A stretch of DNA of 28,535 nucleotides from NCBI GenBank assembly GCA_027596195.1, contig JADGJG010000240.1, positions 1-28,535 on the forward strand. The letters run 5' to 3'. The translations under genes were made by a program, and so were the position numbers. This document shows positions 1-8,225 of this stretch, one piece after another. The DNA comes from Podochytrium sp. JEL0797. Lineage: Eukaryota; Chytridiomycota; Chytridiomycetes; Chytridiales; Chytriomycetaceae. The first letter of the stretch is position 1. Every line of letters starts with the position of its first letter. The notes under the pieces were generated by a model. It saw only the letters and a program-made list of their open reading frames with translations, was not told the origin of the DNA and made no database searches.

Positions 1-82
1 ATTTATTTTTTCTCTACTTCAAACAAAAAAAAAAAACAAAAAACAAAATTACTCTAAAACAAAAACAACCCCACCCATACCA

Positions 83-83
<1 letters not shown>

Positions 84-120
<37 letters not shown>
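84..120. repeat. 37-base poly-G homopolymer
   Basis: An uninterrupted run of 37 G on the plus strand, which is poly-C on the coding strand of the DSN1 gene. It lies directly beyond a candidate splice donor, so it is probably intronic. Homopolymers of this length are prone to assembly and replication slippage, so its true length is uncertain. Confidence 0.95.
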
Positions 121-121
<1 letters not shown>

Positions 122-126
122 TGTAC

Positions 127-1849
127 CTCAAACTGAAGATCCCTCGCAATCCGTTGCGCCCATTCATCCAATCCGTCCGCATGCGCCTCTTCACTTGCGA
201 GCGTGCCAATCTGTTGCATGACGTTGCGTTGTGTTTCGGAGAGGTAAGGGTGCAGTTTGTCGCGGATGGTCGAAGAGGAGGAGGAGGAGGAGTCATCGTT
301 GTCAGAGTCTTGTGCTTTCGGGTGTGATTCGAGGATGCGGTTCCATTCTTGTTCTTCCATCAACAGCCTGTGTTAAACGAGAGGGAGAGGGAGGGTGAAA
401 GATGAGACAAGAGACCCCAAAAAACCCAGAATTGTCGGGGCTGCTGCCAAACAAAAAACAAACTCAACTCTTGAATATCCTTCTCCATTGCTTCGATATT
501 GGCCAAATTCGATGTATTCTCGGGATGCGGTACAATGGTTCCCGCCTCGGCTGGAGACGAGTCCTTTTCTCTATGGTACCATGACGTGTTGATTTTCTTG
601 TTGGTGATGCCCGCAATGACTGCGTCGTACATTTTGAGGACTGTGTTTGTGTTGGTGTGTGGTGAGAAAGTTGGTTTTTTGGGGAAATGGGAGGGAGGAT
701 GGGGGGCGAGGCGGCGATGGAGTGATTTCCACGCAAACAGGGTTCAGTTCGGGTATCAAGCGAACAAAGTCCCTTCCCCAATCAAGGTCCCATGCCTCCA
801 AACATGCGCAGTGATTCGTTTCCCAAAAGAATCACATTCTCCCGCGTTCGATTCGCATTCTGGCATCCTTCCTTCCTTGTCCACACAATCACTCTCGCAT
901 ATTGCATCACACACACGCGCCCCTTTTCCAAGCTTCCAAGACCACCAATCAACATACACGCGAGGTGCGTTCCATTTTCCATTTCTCGTTCATACACACA
1001 TAAAAAAATAGGTACCTTTCGGGTCATTCGCGACCGTCAAATCGCGCACCATGTCCTCCTTCGCAATCTTTGCACACCACAGCAGAATCTGGCGCAACCG
1101 GATCGGGTCGGATTCATCAGCGTCTACGCTTCTGTAGAATTCCGAGGGGCTCACGTCTCGATGGGGGAGGGCTGCAATCCACTATTTAGACGCGAAGGCG
1201 AGGAGGCAGTATGAACACACAACAACGCACCTGTCGCAAGACCGCCAGGGCTGCTCGACAACCGCTTCCCGCGCATTCCAATACTCGAGCGTCTGTGCTG
1301 CGGCTTCTCTTGGGCGAGTGCGGGCCTTGGTTTGACGGGGGGAAGGTCGAAGCGCGGGTTTGCGGTGGGGAGGAGCGAGGGTTCGTTGCGCATGGCTCTG
1401 TTTCTGCGAATGGTTGGGGTTTCTGCGGTTGCGAGGGGGACGAGGGAGTCAAAGTGCGGGGCGGGTGGCTGTGGGGCGGTGTGTGCGGGGAGGGCATTTG
1501 GAAGCTGTGAGGTGGGATGGGGTGGTCTGCGGGAGGTGGTGGTGTTGTCTTTTGTTGTTGGTGTTTCGTCTTCGTCGTCGTCGACAGGGACGGGAGCCCG
1601 CGACGGGGCCATTGACTTGCGGCTCTTCTTTGGCTTGAATGCGAGCGACGCAGATGACGACGGCGCTTTGCGCTGCAACAAACAAATAAATAAAAATAAA
1701 AATAAAAATAAATAAAAACAAAGACGCACCTTGGGAAGCACTGCGGCATTAGTAGTAGCGCTGTTTGCAGAAGAGCCAGAGGAAACAGCGGATGCCTCGG
1801 TGCTGCGACGCCGAGTGTTGTGCGAGTGTCGCGGGGGAGAAGTGTCCAT
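127..1849 (-). CDS. DSN1: DSN1/MIS13 kinetochore protein (MIND/Mis12 complex), 3' end not resolved
   Basis: Likely Dsn1/Mis13 subunit of the Mis12/MIND complex, which links centromeric chromatin to the Ndc80 complex. Inferred exons (minus strand): 1849-1730, 1672-1231, 1171-1016, 640-469 and 367 down to about 127; all phases agree. The N-terminal ~140 residues are disordered and Ser/Pro rich. The family hallmark follows: the basic RRSSIGMRGKRLSSS stretch, then PHRDVSPSEFYRSVDADE, then DPIRLRQILLWCAK, typical of MIS13 proteins. A later SWYHRE segment and a helical region with HADGLDEWAQRIARDLQFEV also fit. The start is the ATG giving MDTSPPRHS. After residue ~377 the frame enters a 37-base G run (poly-C on the sense strand). 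A GTACAT donor sits exactly before it, so the C-terminus probably lies in further exons beyond the window. If unspliced, the frame would add a poly-proline run and stop at 49. The recognition is from motifs, not a search. Confidence 0.82.
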
Positions 1850-2165
1850 GTCTTGTGGAAACAAAAAAAAACTTGTCCGAACAAAACACAAAAACAACGC
1901 GTTGCCTTTCTCCTATTTTTTAAATATCCTAAATACACTCCCTCCTATCTGAATAAGCAAATTCTCGTTAACCCAATCCCCCCAGTCAAACAGTCACGTG
2001 ACTGATGACTTGCTTGCGCTTGACAATCCCATTGTTTGAAAAAATAGTCCAAAGAACAAAGCGAACGACTTCCATCGCCTCTTTTTTCCTCCACACTCGA
2101 GTCAAAGCTCCGAAAGAATCTCCCACACCCCACAACCCTATAACTCCACACCAACTATCAAAACC
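1850..2165. promoter_or_regulatory. Divergent intergenic region between DSN1 and G-alpha genes
   Basis: This 316-bp stretch lies between two divergently oriented start codons and should hold both promoters. No coding frame is supported in it. It contains A/T-rich patches, including a TTTTTTAAATATCC stretch around 1914-1928, and one strong palindrome annotated separately. The bases just before the G-alpha ATG are A/C rich, as is common upstream of fungal start codons. Confidence 0.6.
1991..2004. promoter_or_regulatory. 14-bp palindrome with CACGTG E-box (Cbf1/USF-type site)
   Basis: CAGTCACGTGACTG is a perfect 14-bp palindrome around a CACGTG core and includes the TCACGTGA octamer preferred by fungal bHLH factors such as Cbf1. 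It lies in the divergent DSN1/G-alpha promoter, about 160 bp before the G-alpha ATG and 140 bp before the DSN1 ATG. The palindrome is seen directly; the binding factor is inferred. Confidence 0.55.
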
Positions 2166-3984
2166 ATGGGCTGCGCAAATAGTTCCGAGGACAAGGAGTC
2201 CAAACAGCGTAACGCAGAAATCGAAGACAACCTCAAACAGGAGAAGTTGAAGCTGAGGAACGAGGTCAAGATGCTTTTGCTCGGTGAGTTTTTTAGCACA
2301 CCCACCGGTCCCCCCCCCCCCCCCCCCCATGCCCCCTACCCTTCACACATTGTCGCACCCGCCTCGCTCGTCCACCAGAGCCGAACCGGAACGCGTCGAG
2401 AAAACGCGATCTGTTGTCAAAGATTTCCATGGAACGTGTTTCGAGAAAGTAGTGAAGCCGAGATCGATTGTCTTGATCTCAGCCACCCTCCGCAACCGAT
2501 CACCTTTACTGCTCGATCTACCGCTGCGTGGGACTACTCCATCGGGATGTGATCCAATCTTAATTTGATTGGAGAAAAAATATCTCCGTTCTTCCTTCTC
2601 CTCCTCACCTCCCAGCCCCACAATTTACTACAAATTAATTAACGCAAACCACCACCATCAAAAACCCAAACAGGAACCGGAGAATCCGGCAAATCCACCA
2701 TCCTCAAACAAATGAAACTCATCCACGACAACGGATACAACGACGACGAAAGAGAAGCCTTCAAAGAAATCATCTTCAGCAACACTGTCCAATCGATGCG
2801 TGTGTTGTTGGAAGCCATGGCCAACATGGCCATCGCGATGGGGAACCCGGACAACGAAAAGTACAAGCAAGTCGTGTTTGACTTGCCGAACCAGATTGAG
2901 GCCGACGCGTTCCCTGCGGAGGCGGCGGCGGCTGTGAAGGCGCTTTGGGCGGATGAAGGGGTGCAGGCTTGTTTTGCGAGAAGTAGAGAGTTTCAGTTGA
3001 ACGATTCGGCTTCATAGTTGAGTTTACGCGTGTCTTCCCTGCTTCGCGTTGTTATTGATCTAACGGCACTCCCTTGCCCTTAAACCAAAAAATAGCTACT
3101 TTGACGCCATGGATCGTATCGGAGACCCCCAATACAAACCCAACGACCAAGACGTTCTTCGTTCGCGTGTCAAAACCACGGGAATCACAGAAACCTGCTT
3201 CCACATTGGAGAGCTCAACTACCGTCTGTTTGATGTCGGTGGACAACGTTCTGAGCGTAAAAAGTGGATTCACTGTTTCGAAAATGTCACCTCGATTGTG
3301 TTTTTGGTGGCCGTGAGTGAGTACGATCAAGTGCTGGTGGAAGATGAGACTGTGGTATGTTATCGCCTTTTCACTCCCCCCCCACTCCTCCCCGTCGTTC
3401 AATCCACTTCCTGATCACCATTCGACGCGTTCTGAATTTTTGTTTTGCTTATCCCTCCCTATCGCGTTTTCCCAACAGAACCGTATGCAAGAAGCCTTGA
3501 CCCTCTTTGACTCCATCTGCAACTCAAGATGGTTCGTCAAAACATCCATCATTCTTTTCCTCAACAAAGTCGACCTCTTCAAAATCAAGCTCCCAAAATC
3601 ACCCATGGGGAAATACTTCCCCGATTACACGGGTGGTAAGTCGAACCTCCCCTCCCCTGCCCCCCTTCTTGACCTAAACGCGATTTTTTTTTGTTATGGT
3701 AGGCGACAACTTTGAGGAAGCCTCGCAATACATGTTCAACCGATTCGTGTCGCTGAACCAATCAGACCAGAAGCAAGTCTACACGCATTTCACTTGTGCA
3801 ACGGATACCACGCAAATCAAGTTTGTTATGGCTGCTGTGAATGATATTATTGTGCAAAACAACTTGAGGTTCGTCCTTTTTTTTCTTCCCCTCTTCCTCT
3901 CGAATCACGCATGAAGGATTCTAACCAACCGAACCCACACACACGCACACATAAAAAACAAACAGAGACTGTGGATTGATGTGA
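2166..3984 (+). CDS. Heterotrimeric G-protein alpha subunit (GPA1/FadA/GNA-1 class), 353 aa
   Basis: Membrane-anchored GTPase coupling seven-TM receptors to fungal development and cAMP or MAPK signalling. Six exons: 2166-2283, 2674-3016, 3096-3354, 3479-3635, 3703-3868, 3966-3984; all phases close to a 353-aa protein, the usual length. Motifs in mammalian G-alpha-i numbering: MGCANS N-terminus (Gly2 myristoylation, Cys3 palmitoylation), P-loop GTGESGKST at 40-48, Arg178 and Thr181 in switch [13 protein letters not shown] with catalytic Gln204, NKVD at 269-272, and TCATDT near 325. The end is DCGLM with Cys at -4, the position ADP-ribosylated by pertussis toxin in G-alpha-i/o. The second P-loop residue is Thr where most fungal copies have Ala. 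The last exon encodes only the final five residues plus part of the preceding Arg. Intron 1 is 390 nt and holds a C19 run; intron 2 starts GTTGAGT. Group I fungal class is inferred from the N-terminal DKE..RN.EIE..LK pattern. Confidence 0.96.
2310..2328. repeat. C19 homopolymer in G-alpha intron 1
   Basis: A run of 19 C about 26 nt inside the first intron of the G-alpha gene. It does not interrupt coding sequence. Confidence 0.9.
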
Positions 3985-4555
3985 AGAAGTGGTTTTTCCA
4001 CTCCAAAAAAAAAACAAAGGGAGGGAACTGGCATTTGTTTTTTTCTTTCTTGTTTCCGACTTTTTTTATTATTTCATTTCATTTATTTGGTGGAGAGTGA
4101 GTGGAGGGCCTTTTTTTTCGGTGGAAAAGAAGATTTAATCCTTTAGTTTCATTCTTGGGAATGGAGGAGGAAGGGGTGTATTGGGACATCATTCCCCCCA
4201 TCAAAATTCGTTTCATCAATTTGGTTCGTCGCGCGATCACACATTCGCATTCATTTTTTCCGGTTCCGCGTCGGCGTGAGAATCTCCTTTTTTGGGAGTG
4301 GAGAAAGGGAGGGTGGCCCTCTTGAACGTAGTAACCTCGTATGGACATCCCCTCCCCGCCCATTTCCTCGCTCACTCGCGCGATCACACATCCACATTCC
4401 CGCGTCGGCGTGAAGTTCTCCTTTTTTTGTGGGGGTGGAGGAAGTGACAATCTCATATTCGAATACAAACAAAAAAAAAGGCATAAATTCGCGACAATTT
4501 GTCTTTTACTTAAGATTCATCTCAAAAAAACACACACACACACTCTCTCACAAGA
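3985..4555. other. Intergenic region: G-alpha 3' UTR and upstream region of the small secreted ORF
   Basis: No supported gene in this 571-bp stretch. It starts with a T-rich presumptive 3' UTR, continues into the diverged tandem repeat annotated separately, and ends in an A/C-rich segment with a (CA)n run (about 4531-4543) just before the next ATG. A 129-codon minus-strand frame crosses the repeats, but its composition simply follows the repeat and is not convincing. Confidence 0.6.
4153..4446. repeat. Diverged tandem repeat, ~138-bp unit, two copies plus the start of a third
   Basis: A G-rich block (TTGGGAATGGAGGAGG near 4155) recurs near 4292 and 4430, a spacing of about 138 bp. Between the blocks, both units carry the element CGCGATCACACAT followed by CGCGTCGGCGTGA and TTCTCCTTTTTT or TCTCCTTTTTT (about 4231-4296 and 4378-4427). 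The copies differ by substitutions and small indels, so this is an old duplication. It lies directly upstream of the small secreted ORF and could duplicate promoter elements; that role is inferred. Confidence 0.7.
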
Positions 4556-4813
4556 ATGCACTTCCCCACCTTGATCGCCATCACCTGCTTCCTCCAAGCC
4601 ACCCAAGCCGCCCACGAGCCATGGGCCCAAGTCCAGAGACGCGCCGACGCGTCCGGATCGGCGGCCGTTGTCGCCTCTACCACCGCTGCTACTACTACAG
4701 CCGCCGCGTACGTTCCCATCACGGTTCCGGGCGGTATTCTGACAAGTGGGGCTGTGGGTGGTGTTGTTCCTGCTGTTGCTGTTGGGGTGGCTCTCTTTGC
4801 TGCTTTGGTTTGA
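4556..4813 (+). CDS. Small secreted / possibly GPI-anchored alanine-rich protein, 85 aa
   Basis: Uninterrupted 85-codon frame. Residues 1-18 form a convincing signal peptide ending in a small-residue cleavage context (ATQA, then AHEPW). The mature part contains VQRRADASGSA, whose dibasic RR could be a Kex2-type processing site, then an Ala/Thr/Val-rich segment. The last ~22 residues (from TSGAVGG onward) are hydrophobic up to the stop with no charged tail, as in GPI attachment signals, with a plausible small-residue omega site at Ser/Gly. The mature peptide would be only about 40-45 residues. The start is the first ATG, preceded by CACAAGA. I do not recognise a family. It could be a cell-wall or effector-like small secreted protein, or a chance ORF, though the paired hydrophobic ends argue for a real gene. 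Confidence 0.55.
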   Translation: MHFPTLIAITCFLQATQAAHEPWAQVQRRADASGSAAVVASTTAATTTAAAYVPITVPGGILTSGAVGGVVPAVAVGVALFAALV

Positions 4814-5528
4814 GGTTTCGAGTTTTGTACAGGAATGGAATAAAAACGGATTAGAAAAGTTATATCTTGCCCTTTCTCTCCCGCTTCTTTTTGGCTTGAC
4901 GGTGTCATCGAATAGATCGCGACGCACGATCGGATCAGCCGCCAGGTGCGATCCAACATTACTCGAGAACGAATTTCGTACTTCTCTTTCCGCTAAGTCA
5001 GAGGAAGAAGGTCATAAAACGCGTCGAGATTGCTAAGAGAGAGAGAGGGTTGGGATTTCCTCCCAAGGAGAACTTCAACGGCAACAGAATCCATGATCAC
5101 GCCAACTTCTTTATCCAAAGCGGCCACAATCACTTAGTCGACAGCCTCATTTTGAGGTTGTCTTCACGATCCATCGGATCCTTCTTCTTCCATCGGCATT
5201 TGAATTTGTCACCAAGTGTCTTTCATCTTCAAGTTCTCAAACACGCCGTGTCCGGTTTATATTTCTACCACATCAGTTCAGAGGAGGGGTATTCAGCCGC
5301 ACATTTATTGCCAGCAACATGCGCGCCAGTTTCACTGAATCCATTCCTTTCTCGCGACGGATCACGTCTTGCCCTCCGTTACAAATCGACTTTCCACTTT
5401 ACCTCTTCCGTTCACTTTCCCTTTTCCGTTTTCTTTCTTTGTCCAATTATTTTCTCATTATTTTCTACTTCCTTTTTTCCGAATAGAAACAAAGGGAAAA
5501 ACAAAAAGTTTTAAAAAAAACCACTGGA
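4814..5528. other. Intergenic region without a supported gene
   Basis: This 715-bp stretch separates the small secreted ORF from the nucleoporin gene. A 154-codon plus-strand frame (5050-5514) shows no recognisable domain, signal peptide or compositional bias and ends in a T-rich pyrimidine stretch (about 5398-5485) typical of a promoter. A (GA)n run lies at about 5035-5047. The final ~100 bp, pyrimidine rich then A-rich, is the likely core promoter and 5' UTR of the nucleoporin gene. Confidence 0.5.
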
Positions 5529-7949
5529 ATGTTTGGCGGCTTCGGTTCCTCTGGGTTCGGCAGCACAGCGCAACCTGCTGGACAGCAATCTGTTTTCGGC
5601 AGCTCCGCTCAGGCACCTGGGCAGCAATCTGTCTTTGGAAGCACGGCACAACCCTCTGGGCAGCAATCCGTGTTTGGAAGCACAGCTCAACCTTCTGGGC
5701 AGCAGTCAGCGTTTGGACAGGCTTCCTCGCAGGGTGCCGTGTTTGGATCTTCTGGGGGTGCGAGCGGAACGGGCGGCTTCTCGTTTACTGGGGCAGCGAG
5801 GGGCAGCGCGTTTGGGGGGGCCGCGCAGGGCGGCAGCGTGTTTGGCGGTGCGCCTTCGGGGCAGCAGGGTGGAGTGTTTGGGGGTGCGTCGAATGCGAAT
5901 GCGTTTGGGGGTGCAGCGAATGCGTCCTCGGGAAGCGTGTTTGGCGCAGCTTCGCAGCCAGCCGGTGCCTTTGGCGCAGCTTCCACTAGTGCCTTTGGGG
6001 CCGCACCGCAACCTGCCAGTGCCTTTGGCGCGTCTTCCCAGGCGGCCGCGCCTAGTGCCTTTGGCGCAACTCCTAGCGCATTTGGGACATCTTCTAGTGC
6101 CTTTGGCGTCGCATCCACTTCCAACCAGACGAGCGTGTTTGGCGCTGCGTCGCAACCCACCAGTGCCTTTGGCGCGTCTTCTCAGCAGACCAGTGCCTTT
6201 GGTGCATCTGCCCAACAACCCGCCACCAGCGCCTTTGGCTCCACCCCTAGCGCCTTTGGCGCAGCGAAGCCCCAATCTGCCTTTGGCGCCGCAAACAGCT
6301 CCCAATCCGCCTTTGGCTCCGCGCCAACACAAAACGCGTTCGGCTCCGCGCAACCCGCGAGCGTCTTTGGCGCTACGCAAACTCAAAACGCGAGCGCCTT
6401 TGGCTCCGCACCTCAACCCAAACAACAAAACGCGTTTGCCACTCCCTCCGCAAGTGCATTTGGCGCAACACAATCCGCATTTGGTTCCTCTACAACAGCT
6501 TTTGGCCAGACATCGGTTCCGCCACAAAATTCTTTCGCCGCCCCATCCGTCGCCGCCCCATCCGTCGCCTTTGGCTCGCCGGCGGCGCCTTCAATACCCG
6601 CGAATTCCGCTTTCCAAGGCAAAACAATGGGCGATCCACCAAAGCCTCCTCATGCGATGATGACTCCTCCGTAATAACCAATTGTCCATTCCTCCATTGC
6701 TCGCTCTCTTTCTGACAAGTTCACCCTGTTAGAAATGCCGCCGACGTTGCTCGCAAAGATTTTGGTGTCCCGGAGCGTCCCATCTGGCTTCTCAGTAGTT
6801 ATGGATTGACAAAGGAAGACCCGTGTGTGTTTGCCGGCTCCGATGTTTCCTTTGAGGAGGCCCGGGTTTTGTTTCTTGCTCACCAAAAGGCGAATGGAGG
6901 GAATATGGTCCAGTTTGTGAGTTGATCTGTCCTCTTTTTTGACGAAGAAATGGATGAGTTCCGGAAATGTTTCGCGAGGATTCTTCTGTTTCTCGCGATC
7001 GAAAAAGACCCCCCCCCCCCCCCTCCCCGGAAACCCCCCGCTCCCTCTAAACAATCTCAAAACAAACTCACCTCTCGATCCTTTTCCCCTTCTAAAAATC
7101 TCTCAGAACCAGTATTTCCAACAAGTGCTCGCCACAAACCAACAAGAGTCGGCCAAATTCCTCCAAGACCCGCACGGGCAACACGTGGCCTTGAGACAAG
7201 GCACGCTGGCTCCAAGTCAACTCGGCGCGTTCGTTTGTGATAAAATCAAGGCGCTGCCCGTCGTCCCTGTCACTCAGCACGTTTCCTTCGGAACTCCTGG
7301 TCCAATTGTGACTGGCGCCAGCAGTGGAGCATTTGGTACCTCATCACAACCTGCACCTGACGCGGCGGGGGCGTTTGGGAGCACTTCCGCGACAACTGGA
7401 TTCGGTGGCGCCGCCACCGCTCCACCCGCGACAACCAGCGCGTTCGGCGCCACTGCCCCCACAGGATTCGGCAGCGCCACCGCATCAGGTGCACCAACAA
7501 CTGCATTCGGTTCTGCCACCTCTGCGTTCGGAAAGCCTGCAGCGCCAACTACCTCCGCGTTTGGTGGTGCAACCGCCTCGGCAACAGCGCAATCGGGTTT
7601 CGGGTTCGGCGCCGCGTCAGCATCAACCACCCAACCAGCTACTTCCGCGACTGGATTCAGTTTCACGGGTTTTGGACAAAAGCCCAGCACGGCAGCAGCA
7701 GCACCCCCTCAAATCAACACGACCACAGCACCCTCCACAGCAGCAGCAGCAGCGGCATCTTCACCCAAAATCGTGCATCGCGAGATTCCAGCGGACGTGC
7801 TCGAAATGGCGCGCATGTGGAATATCAAGTATCCTGTGATGGTGGATTTGCATGAGGAAGATTTGGAGGAGTTGAGGGCTCCGCGGTTTTCGGGGAGGGA
7901 GAAGGGGAGGTTGATTCCTGAGTTTGTTCCCGTTGAGTTTCGCGTTTGA
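5529..7949 (+). CDS. FG-repeat nucleoporin, AMO1/NUP42 (hNLP1)-like, 722 aa
   Basis: Nuclear pore FG protein. Three exons: 5529-6670, 6733-6916, 7107-7949; phases close. Residues 1-~360 are dense FG/AFG/VFG repeats, opening with four 13-residue tandem units. The middle exon carries a conserved folded segment with ERPIWLLSSYG, FAGSD and SFEEARVLFLAHQ, matching the WxLSxYGP...SFEExR block I know from fungal AMO1/NUP42-type nucleoporins, followed by NQYFQQVLATNQQ. A second FG-repeat region follows (~residues 510-650). The C-terminus (EIPADVLEMA...EEDLEELRAPRF...IPEFVPVEF) resembles the Gle1-binding tail of Nup42/NLP1, implying a cytoplasmic-face role in mRNA export. Odd points: FG repeats precede the conserved block and no N-terminal CCCH zinc finger, usual for this family, is seen. 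The first intron uses a weak GTAATA donor and the second contains a C15 run. FG nucleoporin is near certain; the AMO1/NUP42 assignment is moderate. Confidence 0.85.
5568..5723 (+). repeat. Four tandem 39-bp (13-aa) repeats encoding AQPxGQQSVFGSx
   Basis: Within the nucleoporin N-terminus the unit AQPAGQQSVFGSS is repeated four times with small changes (third and fourth units have PSGQQS; the fourth reads SAFGQ). The unit is 39 bp and is repeated in phase, so copy number can change without shifting the frame. Confidence 0.85.
7009..7023. repeat. C15 homopolymer in nucleoporin intron 2
   Basis: A run of 15 C inside the second intron (6917-7106) of the nucleoporin gene, followed by further C-rich sequence. 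It is not coding in the inferred model. Confidence 0.9.
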
Positions 7950-8225
7950 GAAAAAAAAATGAGTCCTTTTTGCGCATCTTGTGTTTTTTGTCCGCCTCAT
8001 GTCAGCCGACCTCCACTCCCTCGCCATCTCCTATCAATTTTACCAGTACGCAGAATTGACCTGTTTTATTCTGCGGTTGCACGATGAGATTTTGGTGACA
8101 AATCGGTTTTGAAAAAAACAGCCCTCCCGCCATTCAAAGATTCCACCTGCAGCACTCCCCAGGAATCGAAACATCCAAACTTCATTAGAAACCACTTGCA
8201 TACTCGAAGAATCGGCTTTTAAATC

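Noticed and set aside
4079..4468. 129-codon minus-strand ORF across the tandem repeat
   Set aside because: The frame only reflects the repeated DNA; the two units encode poorly matching peptides and there is no start context or homology-like motif.
4990..5130. A ~45-codon protein-like minus-strand stretch (reading ALDKEVGVIMDSVAVE)
   Set aside because: Bounded by stops on both sides with no recognisable family or splice continuation; could be a gene relic but unsupported.
5050..5514. 154-codon plus-strand ORF between the small secreted gene and the nucleoporin
   Set aside because: No domain, signal peptide, repeat or biased codon use; its end is the pyrimidine-rich nucleoporin promoter.
5687..6527. 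Long minus-strand ORFs opposite the nucleoporin
   Set aside because: Antisense shadows of low-complexity FG repeats with G/C-biased codons.
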